A stretch of 40,537 bases of DNA, taken from Irineochytrium annulatum (taxonomy: Eukaryota; Chytridiomycota; Chytridiomycetes; Chytridiales; Chytridiaceae). Shown piece by piece: positions 26,974 through 37,008 of the stretch (position 1 is the stretch's first letter; each line of letters starts with the position of its first letter). Below the pieces are notes generated by a model. That model saw only the letters and a program-made list of their open reading frames with translations, was not told where the DNA came from and did no database searches. The translations under genes and the position numbers were made by a program. The stretch lies in NCBI GenBank assembly GCA_027600665.1, contig JADGJL010000116.1, positions 1 through 40,537 on the forward strand, written 5' to 3'.

Positions 26974-28452
26974 ATGCAACTCGTCGTCGACATCTACCGC
27001 CAAATCTTCCAAGAGCTCGATCCGAACCGGCGGGAGGACCGCTATGCGCTCTGGTGGTGCCTGCACGTGAACAGATTGTTGTTCGAGCTCGGCGCCGCGC
27101 GATTGTGGTCGATAGTCTCCCTGTCCTCCTCAACAACGGGCGACACGCCCGGGGACAGGCTTCTGCAATATGTCTTCGACGGCAATCTTCCCGTCGACAC
27201 CTCCTCAGCGGCCGCGCCCGTGGCTGCAACATTACTCGCGGGCTGGCGGCACGAGGTGTACTTTAAAGCCGTGCGCACGCTTACGTGCGAAGTGCTGGTT
27301 CCGCCCGAACGAATATTACAATGGGTCCGAAAGCTTGACTGGGTAGACGCGAGTAATGCGGATGAGGGTTGGGTGGCGGCACTGCAAGGCTGGATGGGCG
27401 GCCGTGGTGGTCCGTACCACCTCTCTGTCCCGATCGCTGGGCCAGCTGCCGCGCTCCTCGACGAGGCAACAAAATCCGTCCACCTCTACGCAGGCGGGGT
27501 TGCTCCGAGGAACGTCGCTGCTTGTCTCGGGGCCATGAACATCGGCGCAGACGTGGAGGAGATTGGGTTCCATGTGCATGATGGGGTCGACTTTGGCGCT
27601 ATGTCGTCTGTTCTCGCTGGACGCGGCGCCAATCTTCGCCGACTGGAGATCGACCTGGGCCTGCGGTGGGGCAAGCCTGTTGCGGTCCTTGGATCGACGA
27701 CGTTGACGCGGACAGTCCGCGAGCTTTGCAATTTAACCCACTTAGCCGTCGCTTACGACAATCGCCACGACATCGGCACGATCTTGACGGGGCTACTGGA
27801 GGCGTCTCGAGATTCGCTCCTTGACCTCAAGGTCACCATTCTCAGCGCGGATCCTCCGAGCACAGCTCACGCGCTGCCCCGCCTTCAGTCATTCGAGTGG
27901 GCCAGCTATTCGTACAGTTTCAATACTGGCTTGATAGGGCCCCAGCTCCGTTCGATGGCGTCGGTGACCACGATTTTTGTTACCCTCTTCGACGCTAGTC
28001 AGCTCCGGTCTTGTATGAGCGGAGTCTTCCATTCGGTCACGCTAAAACAGTTGTCTCTGCATCTGGATGGACATGGATGGGCATGTCAAGAACCGCTGCT
28101 GTTTAAGATGAGGCAATTGCGGACGCTCAAGTTAACATCGAATGGGCCGAAGGCTAAGTTAGGCGTCGCTGATTCGAAGGAGATTTCACAAGCTGGGCTG
28201 CTGTCGGCCGAGGAGCTTCATCTGGACCTTGTGTGCATCAAGCTTCTCTGCACCCCCAAGCTCGAAAACCTGTTTCAGTGGACACTCCGAGATCAAATAT
28301 TGAACCCGCTGAGAACGCCTGCCCTGGCGTCCGTGAAGCTGAAATTGGCGTATGTTAAGCGCAGTCTGCAAGACATCGAACTGTGCGGCCCAAGGGTGAT
28401 GTGGAGTTTGAAGGACTTGAGACACCTTAGGAGCGTGAGATCTAGAAACTGA
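26974..28452 (+). CDS. F-box/LRR-like protein, first tandem copy
   Basis: Single exon, 492 aa from the ATG at 26974; the frame is open back to 26893, but similarity to the second copy begins at MQLVVDIY. The N-terminus (VVDIYRQIFQELDPNRREDR...LWWCLHVNRLLFELGAARLW) has the spacing of a fungal F-box: hydrophobic start, I-F-x-x-L, a Cys/Val core and a final L-W. The typical LP-x-E opening is missing. The rest (about 120-490) is an irregular Leu-rich region with L-x-x-L-x-L turns, as in fungal F-box/LRR proteins that recruit substrates to SCF ubiquitin ligases. It is clearly a paralog of 31128-32642 and ends about 12 residues earlier. The F-box assignment is by pattern only. Confidence 0.7.
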   Translation: MQLVVDIYRQIFQELDPNRREDRYALWWCLHVNRLLFELGAARLWSIVSLSSSTTGDTPGDRLLQYVFDGNLPVDTSSAAAPVAATLLAGWRHEVYFKAVRTLTCEVLVPPERILQWVRKLDWVDASNADEGWVAALQGWMGGRGGPYHLSVPIAGPAAALLDEATKSVHLYAGGVAPRNVAACLGAMNIGADVEEIGFHVHDGVDFGAMSSVLAGRGANLRRLEIDLGLRWGKPVAVLGSTTLTRTVRELCNLTHLAVAYDNRHDIGTILTGLLEASRDSLLDLKVTILSADPPSTAHALPRLQSFEWASYSYSFNTGLIGPQLRSMASVTTIFVTLFDASQLRSCMSGVFHSVTLKQLSLHLDGHGWACQEPLLFKMRQLRTLKLTSNGPKAKLGVADSKEISQAGLLSAEELHLDLVCIKLLCTPKLENLFQWTLRDQILNPLRTPALASVKLKLAYVKRSLQDIELCGPRVMWSLKDLRHLRSVRSRN

Positions 28453-28984
28453 TAGAGGAGTGGTTAAGAATGAAAGGCAGGCGATTCTTTCCAGAGCCAT
28501 CGAAGTATGAAGTGTCTCGCGCGGGGTTACTTCATTGCGGTGATGCGAGGAGCTGATATCCAAACGCAACGAGAGCTAATTTGCGCGTGTGATGATGTTA
28601 GTATTTTTGCCGCATACGAGATATCTTGCCGAGACTTTTTGTACTGCCAGCGGCAATGAATGTGCATAACAAAAATAATGTCACATGCGTCACACCTCGC
28701 AGGGCGCGGCCGCGGCCAGCACGCTGATCGCCACAACGAGCTCAACGGAGGCGCCGCTTTCGGGGTTGCTGGGCCTTCGGGTGCTGTTGTCGCGGCCGCG
28801 GTGCTTGTGGTCAAAGAGGTGGAACGAACCCCGCTAGGCGTGGGCGCCAAAATGAACTTGCATGCTGGGTCGAAGACAACGAGGTTGGCAGGGATGGGGT
28901 TTGCAATGATTGTATCGCCCGGCGAGCTCGCGTCCTATGACGATGAGTGCGACGCATCGGTCGGGTTTATTCTGTTAAGGACAT
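28453..28984. other. 3' flank of first F-box/LRR copy
   Basis: Partly similar to 32643-33360. The plus-strand frame 28660-29160 runs antisense into the decayed minus-strand gene and has no independent support. Confidence 0.4.
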
Positions 28985-29522
28985 TAAAGTTAATACACGT
29001 CCTTCTCACCCACCCTTGCCATATCTTCCTTCCATCGGTTGCCGATGTTAACTCTCTTATGCGGTACGGCATGCGTGCTAACCTTGGATGGTGGATTTTG
29101 AATGAGCTTCAGATTAATGCGAACCTGACGGCCGTCGCAAGGGATATGCACGGCCTGTGAATATTGCACAAGGTGGAGAAATCCGGCAGGATTGTTGGTA
29201 GAGCGGCAACTGCTATCCTTTGGGTCTCCTACGCGCCAGATCACGACCGCCCGGCCGGGCCCCCGAGCATTCGACACGATCAACGGCTCCATCGCGACGG
29301 GCTGCGCGGGCAAGACGATCCCGACGCACCGCCCAGCGACCACGCCTGATCCAAACCCGCTCCGTGATGCCGGCCCCAGATCGCCGGCCGCGGCCCTGTC
29401 CACATCAATCGCGTCCTTCCGTTGACCACCCAGCTAGAGCCGTCCGCCATCTTGGTCTCGGCGTGCCGTAAATAAGGACACGTATCGTCGCGATTGCCCA
29501 ACGAAAAGTCGAATCTCAGCAT
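28985..29522 (-). pseudogene. Decayed gene of unknown function, copy 1 (frameshift)
   Basis: It starts at the ATG at 29522. Frame 1 reads SLGNRDDTCPYLR, KMADGSSWVVNG and TRLMWTGPRPAIW, then the match to copy 2 shifts frame (one base missing near 29355) and continues GVVAGRCVGIVLPAQPV, EPLIVSNARGPGRAVVI and AVHIPCDGRQVRINLKLI. I do not recognise the family. Copy 2 (33363-33899) has the shifted region intact but a nonsense codon elsewhere, so the ancestral gene was real and divergent from Yop1. Confidence 0.55.
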
Positions 29523-29577
29523 GCATCATCAACCCACATCCCATATCTCATCCCTCCGCCGCGATCAACACCCGACG

Positions 29578-29970
29578 ATGGACGCCAAGGCCAAGTGTGA
29601 CCATGCGATCGGCTTGGAGTGGCGTGGAAGGGACCGGGGGGATGGGGTGTGGTTGGGCGTTGTGGATCGAGCACGGGCTGGATGGAATAGGCCCACTGCT
29701 CGCTGCTCCTGACGGCGCAGCTGGCGATCACGTCGTGGAAATGCATGATCAACGTCCAGCGCAGGGGATTGCACGCATGGACGTCATCTGTTGGAATGCT
29801 ATCCTAAGTACCCGTTTGCGAACGATCTTGAAAAGGTATTCTTTTCGCTGCACCTGGGGGAGCGGGATCTTATGGGGACTTACGTTTGTGCAGTAGCGGA
29901 TGAACGTCCCGAGGATGTATCTCTTTGGCGGCGTCGGCGCGTTCTCCTATTTCCTCCTGATTCTCCTCAA
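29578..29970 (+). pseudogene. Truncated Yop1/DP1 gene fragment
   Basis: It matches 33970-34415 of the intact Yop1-like gene: the first exon ATGGACGCCAAGGCCAAG, intron 1, part of exon 2 (YPFANDLEK), intron 2 and part of exon 3. The donor GTGAGT is mutated to GTGACC, about 50 bp including the exon 2 acceptor are deleted (next to 29813), and the sequence diverges at about 29970 before the membrane-hairpin exons. Confidence 0.75.
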
Positions 29971-30009
29971 CGGTCGTGGGTGGAAAATCGCTGGTATGCT
30001 ACCCCTTGA

Positions 30010-31127
30010 AGCACACCCACGCTTCCTTTCGTAGAGACGCCTTCTTTTGGGAACGAGCGGCCTTCTTAAACGGCGTTATCTGGACGCACTAAACCCCGCG
30101 CACGAGATTTTCTACCTCCAACACACCTCGCGGCGAACCATCGCAGATGCACGGAATTTCGCCTGCCGCTATACCATATCATGGCAACAGCAGCGTCGCA
30201 CCTGCACCATGGTGTCCGGCGCGACGTTTGAGACGTACCGCGGGCGGTGCTTTGATAGAGCACTGTTGGGGTGTGAGATAAGGTCGTCGTGGATGCGGCG
30301 GTCTTTGACATGCTGGACGAAGAGAGGGGAACAAGGATGTTGTCCTAGCGGGAGGTTGCGGGGCCGAATGGATGGAGGGAGGTAAGGAGATATTTGCGGC
30401 AGCAAGTCGCGGGTTAGGGAAACTTAAAAGGGCTTCGTATGGACTGGTACAGCCTGGAGGAGTCCTTTCAAGGGTGCAGAGAACAGCTGCCGACCAGTCG
30501 ACGGTGCCGAGTCTCAATTATTTGGTTTGTCGTGGTGACAAGACAGAAGAAAAGGAACACAAGAAGAAATATAAATATTTATTTCTGTTCAATATTGTCT
30601 GTATGCGCTTAAGTTCATTAAATAGGAGCCGCTTATCAGACAGTAAAGTCCGAGAACATGATCGACCAGACAAGCGCAGGCGACCCCTCCCATGATGGTC
30701 GACGGCTGTTGCCGGTTAAGGACAATACGTCGCTGAGCCACGACGGGACCTTACGAGGCCAGCGATTGGAAGCTCTGCAGATGGCTTGTTTCGTCGCCAG
30801 CTCCAAGATATCTCCCACCCTTGGTTCGCTGCATTGATCATTGATCGGAAGCTTTCAAGATGCCTCCCAGTCAACCTCCCGTTCGTTCGGCGGCGCTGTC
30901 TCCTCCTCCGCTCCCTCTGTCTTACCCGCCTGCGCCGTCATCGTCAATCCGTGACGTTATCTGCATCTCGAAGCGAGCTCAGTTTGCGCTCCTTCTCATC
31001 TTTGGCGCTGGCGGTCATCAGCTATCGTGCTAGTAGTTAAAGGAATCTAGGAATTATTCGTCTTGACGTCTGAGTGGTGATTTCGCACGCGTCCACTTTT
31101 AAGCTCATTGCTTCCATTTGCAGCCAA
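30010..31127. other. Duplication junction and 5' region of second F-box/LRR copy
   Basis: 30010-30316 is unique in the window. From about 30317 it repeats 26375 onward. An ORF from the ATG at 30658 (59 codons, MIDQTSAGDPSHDG start) shares its opening with 26708 in copy 1; it may be an uORF or a 5' exon. A tttgcag acceptor lies right before the start at 31128. Confidence 0.45.
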
Positions 31128-32642
31128 ATGCAACTCGTCGTCGACATCTACCACCAAATCTTCCAAGAGTTCGACCCGAACCGGCGAGAGGACCGCTATG
31201 TGCTCTGGCAGTGCCTGCAAGTGAACAGGTTCTTTTTCGAGCTCGGGGCCGCGCGTCTGTGGTCGATAGTCCCCCTGTCCTCCTCAACAACGGGCGACAG
31301 ACCCGGGGACAGGCTCCTGCGATACGTCTTCGACGGCAATCTTCCCGTGGGCACCTCCTCAGCGGCCGCGCCGGTCGCTGCAACATTTCTCACGGGCTGG
31401 CAGCACAAGGTGTACTTTCAAGCCGTGCGCACGCTTACGTGCGAAATGATGGTTCCGCCTGAACGAATATTACAGTGGGTCCGAAAGCTTGACTGGGTCG
31501 ACGCGAGGAATGCCGACGAGGGTTGGGTGGCGGCACTGCAAGGCTGGATGAGCCGCCGAGGTAGTCCGCACCACCTCTCTGTCCCGATCGCTGGGCCGGC
31601 TGCCGCGCTCCTCGACGATGCAATAAAGTCCGTTCACCTCTTCGTCGACGAGGTTGCTTTGAGAAACGTCGCTGCTTATCTCGGGGGCATAAACATCGGC
31701 GCAGACGTTGAGGCGATTGGGTTCCATGTGCATAATGTAGTCGACATGGACACTTTATCATCTGTCCTTGCTGGACGCGGCGCGAATCTTCGCCGGCTGG
31801 ACATCGCTTTCGGCACGCCGTCGAGAGGTTACGTTGCCGAACTTCTTTCAACGAAGTTGACGCGGACAGTGCGCGGCCTTTGCAATTTGACCCATCTAAG
31901 CTTGGTTTACGGCATACCCCACGGCATCAGCGAAATCTTAAAATGGCTATTAGAAGCGTCTCATGATTCGCTCCTCGAGCTCAAGGTCCACTTTTTCGAC
32001 TCGGCTCCTCTGAACACGGCCCACGCGCCGCCCCGCCTTCAGTCATTCGAGTGGGCCTGCCGTTTGGGTTCCAAACTTGGCTTGATAGGGCCGGAGCTCC
32101 GTTCGATGGCGTTAGTGACCAGGATGCGTGTCACTCTATACAGCGCTAAACAGCTTCAGTCTTTCATGAGCGGAATCTTCCATTCGGCCACGATGAAAGA
32201 GTTGTCTCTGCATCTGGGTGGATATCTGTGGGCTTGTGAAGAACTGCTGCTGTTTAACATGAGGCGACTGCGAAAGCTCGAGTTAACATCGAATGGGCCA
32301 ACGGCGAGGTTGCGCGTCGCCGATTCAAAGCAGATTTCAGAAGCTGGGCTGCTGTTGGTCGAGGAGCTTCAACTGGATCTTCAGAGGATCAAGCTCTTTT
32401 GCACTCCCAAACATGAAGGACTGTTCCAGTGGACCATTGGAGATTTAGTCTTAGATTCACTGAGAACGCCTGCACTGATGTACGTGAAGCTGCGATTGGC
32501 GTATGTTGCGAAGAATCAGGAAAATATCAAGCTGAACGGCCCAAGGGCGATGTGGAGTCTTGATGAGCTAAGGCGCCTCCGGAATGTGAGAAAGAGATCC
32601 TGGAGAAAGTTAGGGGAGTATTTAAGGGTTAAACGCAAGTGA
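31128..32642 (+). CDS. F-box/LRR-like protein, second tandem copy
   Basis: Single exon, 504 aa from the ATG at 31128 (MQLVVDIYHQIFQEFDP). The upstream in-frame region has only GTG codons and copy 1 conservation starts at this ATG. The F-box-like segment is at residues 1-48, ending LGAARLWSIVPL. The Leu-rich remainder aligns with copy 1 throughout; the most conserved parts are the APVAAT region, ILQWVRKLDWVDA and IGFHVH. It adds a basic C-terminal extension (RKRSWRKLGEYLRVKRK) that copy 1 lost through an earlier stop. Role by family: substrate receptor of an SCF-type ubiquitin ligase; the substrate is unknown. Confidence 0.72.
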   Translation: MQLVVDIYHQIFQEFDPNRREDRYVLWQCLQVNRFFFELGAARLWSIVPLSSSTTGDRPGDRLLRYVFDGNLPVGTSSAAAPVAATFLTGWQHKVYFQAVRTLTCEMMVPPERILQWVRKLDWVDARNADEGWVAALQGWMSRRGSPHHLSVPIAGPAAALLDDAIKSVHLFVDEVALRNVAAYLGGINIGADVEAIGFHVHNVVDMDTLSSVLAGRGANLRRLDIAFGTPSRGYVAELLSTKLTRTVRGLCNLTHLSLVYGIPHGISEILKWLLEASHDSLLELKVHFFDSAPLNTAHAPPRLQSFEWACRLGSKLGLIGPELRSMALVTRMRVTLYSAKQLQSFMSGIFHSATMKELSLHLGGYLWACEELLLFNMRRLRKLELTSNGPTARLRVADSKQISEAGLLLVEELQLDLQRIKLFCTPKHEGLFQWTIGDLVLDSLRTPALMYVKLRLAYVAKNQENIKLNGPRAMWSLDELRRLRNVRKRSWRKLGEYLRVKRK

Positions 32643-33362
32643 TTATGTCGAGAGCCATCGAAGTATGCGTAAGTGTCTTCCGTCGAGCGTTACTTGTTTT
32701 CAAAGATTTGAGGAGCTGTTATGCAAACGCAACGAGAGCTGATTTGCTCGTGCGACTGAAAGGTTCGGAAGGAGATGCTGTTGGTATTTTTGCCGCATTC
32801 GTGATATCATGTCGAGAGTTACTGTCCTGCAAGGTGGCAATATGTGCATCTGAAAACAGAAGAGTGGTCATCAAGACAAGATATGGGGAGAAATCAGTTT
32901 TGATATCTGATAATTTTGGTGTATTTCATTTGGCTTTTGCAAATAAGGAGTAATAATATTCATCGTTGTCTCGCGCTATTCTCCAACCATCATGCGAATT
33001 CGCAGCAAATGAAGACGGGAAAATATCGGCATTCACTGCGGTTCTTCTTTAATCTCACGAGAAGGCTTCACCGTCGATTCCACACCCTCATCTGGCCCCC
33101 CACCTTCCAAAGAATCGCCACGGTAAGTATGGAGCGTGATAGACTCACCAGCCGATTTGATTATACCGGACTCCCATAACACGGAACCCATCTCAAGGCT
33201 CCGTAAGTCTGTCCTCACTTCTCATCATCCCCGGTCCCTCCGTCCCGTTCGGTTACTTCTCACTTCGTCCGCCATCCACATCTTCCAATCGGGTTCACTT
33301 GCAACGATTGCAAAGCCTGGCAAGCTCACGCATAGGCGATGATTGCGACGCATCGGTCCGGT
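32643..33362. other. 3' flank of second F-box/LRR copy
   Basis: No supported gene. 32643-32830 resembles 28480-28640; the rest of the spacer is longer than in copy 1. Short frames (32639-32953, 32916-33179) lack support. Confidence 0.4.
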
Positions 33363-33899
33363 TTATTCTGTTAAGCACATATAAGTTAATACACGTCCTT
33401 CTGACCACCCCTGCCATATCTTCCTTCCATCTGTTGCCCATGCTAACTCTCTATGCGGTACGGCGTCCGTGCTAACCCTGGATGGTGGATCCTGAATGAG
33501 CGTCAGATTAATGCGAACATGACGGCCGTCGCGAGGGATATGCACGGCCTGCGAAGTATTGCACAAGGTGGAGAAATCCTGCAGGCTATCATTTAGGTCT
33601 CCTACGCGCGAGATCACGACCACCCGGCCAGGCCCCCGAGCATTCGACACGATCAACGGCTCCAGCGCGACGACGGGCTCCGCGGGCAAGACGATCCCGA
33701 CGCGCCGCCCAGCGACCACGACTGATCCAAGCGCCGCTTTGTGATGCCGGGCCCAGATCGCCGGCCACGGCCCCGTCAACATCAATCGCGTCTTTCCGTT
33801 GACCTCCCAGCTCTAGCCGTCCGCCATCCTGGTCTTGGCATCCCGTAAATAAGGACACGTATCTTCGCGATTGCCCAAGCAAAAGTCGGATCCCAGCAT
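33363..33899 (-). pseudogene. Decayed gene of unknown function, copy 2 (nonsense codon)
   Basis: It starts at the ATG at 33899. It reads LGNREDTCPYLRDAK, KTRMADG-stop-SWEVNGKTR, then TGPWPAIWARHHKAALGS, VVVAGRRVGIVLPAEPVV, EPLIVSNARGPGRVVVI and HIPRDGRHVRINLTLI in one frame. An in-frame TAG at about 33818 breaks the N-terminus where copy 1 has a sense codon. It is head-to-head with the Yop1-like gene (70 bp between starts). Function not recognised. Confidence 0.55.
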
Positions 33900-33969
33900 C
33901 CAACTTGAATCGCATCGTCATCAAACCACATTCCATATCCCACCCCTCGGCCGCGATCAACACCCGACG

Positions 33970-34979
33970 ATGGACGCCAAGGCCAAGTGTGAGTATGCGA
34001 TTGGGTTGGAGTGGGCGTGGAAGGGAGCGGCGGGGATCGGGTGTGGTTGGGCGATGTGGATCGGGCACGGGCTGGATGGGATGGGCCCGCTGCTCGCTGG
34101 TCCTGACTGCGCAGCTAGCGATCGCGTCGTGGGAATGCGTGATCAACGTCCAGCACAGGGGATTGCACGCATGGACGTCATTTGTTGGAGTGCTATCCTA
34201 ACACAACCGTGCGCGACAGACTACCTCGCCCAGTTTGACAAGGAGCTCGCGAAGTACCCGTTCGCGAACGATCTTGAAAAGGTATTCATTTTCGCTGCAC
34301 CTGAAGGAGCGGGATCTTATGGGGACTTACGTTTGTGAATTAGCGGACGAACGTCCCGAAGACGTACCTCTTTGGCGGCGTCGCCGCCTTTTTCTTCCTT
34401 CTGATTCTCTTCAACTTCTGGTGAGCGTTTCTTCCCCGCCTTTGTTACTCTCCATGTCATCCAATGCTGATCGTATGTACTCTACAGGGGTAACTTCCTC
34501 ACAACCCTCCTCGGCTTTATCTGGCCCGCGTACCAGTCCTTCAAGGCCATCGAGTCTAAGGGCACCGATGACGACACCCAGTGGTTAACGTACTGGTGTG
34601 TCTTCGGGTTCTTGAACGTCCTCGAGTTCTTTGGGGACAACTTGCTCTACTGTAAGTTTTTAGGACGTTGATGCAAGAGTGGTCGTGGTAGTGGTTTCTG
34701 CTCGGATGTTTCGATTTCCTTGTTATCCCTTAATCTTCTAACGCCCTCCTCTTTTCATCAGGGATCCCCTTCTACTATACCTTCAAGGCCGGCGTAATCC
34801 TCTACATGATTCTCCCCCAATTCCGGGGCGCGACCGTGATTTACAACCAGGTCCTTCGCCCATACCTGATCAAGGAGCAGTTCAAGGTCGACGGCGGGAT
34901 CAACGGGTTCAAGGCCAAAGTGGCTGCGGCAGCGAGCGAGGTCGAGAAAGAGCTGGCGAGCGCCGGGAAGGCGGAGTAG
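33970..34979 (+). CDS. YOP1: Yop1/DP1/HVA22-family ER-shaping membrane protein
   Basis: Five exons, 33970-33988, 34220-34281, 34344-34420, 34488-34651 and 34762-34979, give 179 aa. All introns have GT-AG ends and phases fit. The start MDAKAKYYLAQFDKELAKYP is followed by NVPKTYLFGG, a hydrophobic hairpin (VAAFFFLLILFNF), then GFIWPAYQSFKAIES, DDTQWLTYWCVFGF, EFFGDN and a second hairpin (IPFYYTFKAGVILYMILPQ), then RGATVIYNQVLRPYL: the order of conserved blocks in yeast Yop1, REEP5/DP1 and plant HVA22. These proteins wedge into and curve tubular ER membranes with reticulons. Length matches the family (about 180 aa). The Ala/Glu-rich C-terminus suggests an amphipathic helix. A truncated duplicate lies at 29578-29970. 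Confidence 0.93.
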
Positions 34980-35719
34980 AGACTGGGATTGGGGGAGAAT
35001 CTTGGGTATAGTTTGGGGACTGTGAAAGGTCGGGACTGTATTGTAGGTTGTGTTTTGCGCCTTTAAACAGCTTATGGAGTAAATATGTGTTTTTGTAATC
35101 GCTCCGCTCGTCGTTGTACAGCATTCTTGGCAGATCGCTTCTCCTTGGTCTGACTTTCCCTCGGTGCATTCAGCCCAGCCAAATCGCTCACTATTGTGAC
35201 ATCTGTTCATCGGTGAAGCAAGCAACGTTGCTGTCTCAAGGCAACCAGAAAAGTTTTCTTGCTTTCTATGCGTGTAGAAATTCTGCCGTTCAAGAGAGAA
35301 ATATAATTTAAGCAGGTTGATGCCGTTCGCCTTCACGTTGCTGCCTCCCTTCTCGTGGATGATGATGATGCCACACAGCCCACAGAGCGTTGCCGTCCTT
35401 TTCGAGATGATGACGCGCCAACCAGTATGCAGTTATGAATACAAGGGCCACTCAAGGGGCTCAGCTCGGGACCTTCCTAGCCAATCGGAATAGTTCCGAA
35501 AATCGCCGAGGGTTCCCACCCCAAGCCACAACGCCTGGCCCGCTCCTTCCATCATCCACATCTCTCGCCCCCAACAACCGTCATCGCGCCGTCTCCCCTC
35601 TCCCTCACGAACGTACACCATCGTGTCGATACCCGATACCCATTACTCTCTTTCTATCAACCTACCGCCGGCCTCGAGCCTCAACTCGCCCCGCCTGTTC
35701 GCCGGAAGCCAAGCAAGTC
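34980..35719. other. Intergenic
   Basis: 3' flank of the Yop1-like gene and promoter of the next frame, with a short gatgatgatgatg run near 35357. No supported gene. Confidence 0.4.
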
Positions 35720-36157
35720 ATGTATCGCCGCCACGCTCTCTGCGGACGCCGCGCCGCGGACTTCAAGCCGTCGTCCTCCATCTGGGACTACATGACCTCC
35801 TGGAAGACCTCCTCCGCGAGCTCGTCCGCGTCCACGACCTCGTCGTCGTCGCGATCGTGTGGCTTCTCGACGACGTCGTCGTCCAAGCGGTCGTCCGGTC
35901 TCGTCGCCGGATCGTCGTCGTCGCTGTCCGCCAAGGAGTGGAAGAGCGGGGCGAGGAGATCCGGCATGCATTCTCACGACGCGAATGTGAGCGGCGTCGC
36001 GAGCAGGGAGCCGAGTATCAAGGGGGACAGGAAGGGGGAGGGGAAGGCGGCGAAGGGAAGGGGTTTTGGCATGAGGCCGTCAATGCAGAGTGTGCAGAGT
36101 GTGCAGAGTGTCGCGTCGGGGGTCGCGATAGAGGACACTAAGGACGGGAGGGTGTAA
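35720..36157 (+). CDS. Small Ser-rich basic protein, unrecognised
   Basis: 145 aa if started at the ATG at 35720 (MYRRHALCGRRAADFKPSSS). The frame is open upstream to 35435, but that part is Pro-rich, compositionally unlike coding sequence, and reads like 5' UTR. After SIWDYMTSWKTSS comes a Ser/Thr run (about 30-75), then SAKEWKSGARRSG, a Gly/Lys-rich part and a short QSVQSVQSV repeat before the end. It looks intrinsically disordered; there is no membrane helix or known domain. GC3-rich codon use through the Ser run supports coding. Function unknown; it could also be spurious. Confidence 0.42.
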   Translation: MYRRHALCGRRAADFKPSSSIWDYMTSWKTSSASSSASTTSSSSRSCGFSTTSSSKRSSGLVAGSSSSLSAKEWKSGARRSGMHSHDANVSGVASREPSIKGDRKGEGKAAKGRGFGMRPSMQSVQSVQSVASGVAIEDTKDGRV

Positions 36158-37008
36158 TGATAAGACGTTGAAGAGCAGAAGAGGGTGGGGAGAGGGGATA
36201 ATGATGGATTGTAGGACTGAGGTTGTCTTTGTATCAGCTCGCGTGTACTGTTCGTGTCATCTCTTGCTGCACCCCTCACTCTCTTACGTACGGCTTCCTC
36301 TCCTCATTTGTCGTGTTCACTATCCTTCCAACCTGCCTCGTAATCTTTTAACCCTTCGAATGCCACGATATTGTATTGCCTTAGTTTCCTTTTTCCCCAT
36401 CTGTTGGCCTTCCTTTTTCCTGTCCTCTTCGCACCTCATTTCTTGTTTTAATGTGCATGGCCGGCTCGCCGAGTCTGAGTACCTCTTTATCCCCTCACTT
36501 GTCTCGCACGTGTATTTGGTCGCTCGTCTCTTCTACTCTTGAAGCAAGTGCTCAGCATGTGAAGACTTTTTTCCATGCATTTTAGTTGTTGCTTTCCTCA
36601 GTTGTCAATACATTGACCCTTCTGTTGTTCAACGATTACATTTCGTTGTACCGTGTTATTCTTCGTCTGTAGCACGGAAGTGAAGTCGCATGGAACGTTA
36701 ATTTTTAATATTTCGCCTTCATAACTTATAATCACGCTGGTATCATGATGAAATGATGAGCTTTGAAGAGGATGAAATCGGTATCATATTGAAAGATAGG
36801 ACAGAACGCGGATGCAGACGAGGTTGGCACCCGGAGATATGATAGAAACAGTTTGTACAAGTTAAGCAGAAGCAAGACATCAAAATGGTATGGAAAGAAG
36901 GGCGGGATCCAAAACAAAAAAACCTTCGCATATCAGAGAGAGGCAGCGAGTAACGGAAGAGGGACGACGACCGCGAAAGAAAAGAGAGGGCTAGGCTAGA
37001 AAAAAAAG
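36158..37008. other. Intergenic, convergent 3' ends
   Basis: AT-rich 3' flanks of the convergent genes at 35720 (+) and 37009 (-). No supported gene. Confidence 0.4.

Larger units (their letters stand above)
26375..34415 (+). repeat. Tandem segmental duplication (copies about 26375-29970 and 30317-34415)
   Basis: Both copies hold, in order, a conserved 5' region, an F-box/LRR gene (+), a decayed unknown gene (-) and the 5' part of a Yop1-like gene (+). Copy 1 ends inside the Yop1 gene at about 29970. Divergence is visible everywhere, so it is not recent. Confidence 0.8.

Noticed and set aside
28660..29160. 166-codon plus-strand frame
   Set aside because: Runs antisense over the decayed gene at 28985-29522; the homologous region in copy 2 is not open in this frame.
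30010..31127. Possible transposon or LTR behind the duplicated 5' regions
   Set aside because: No terminal repeats, target-site duplication or transposase/reverse-transcriptase motif seen; simple segmental duplication explains the similarity.
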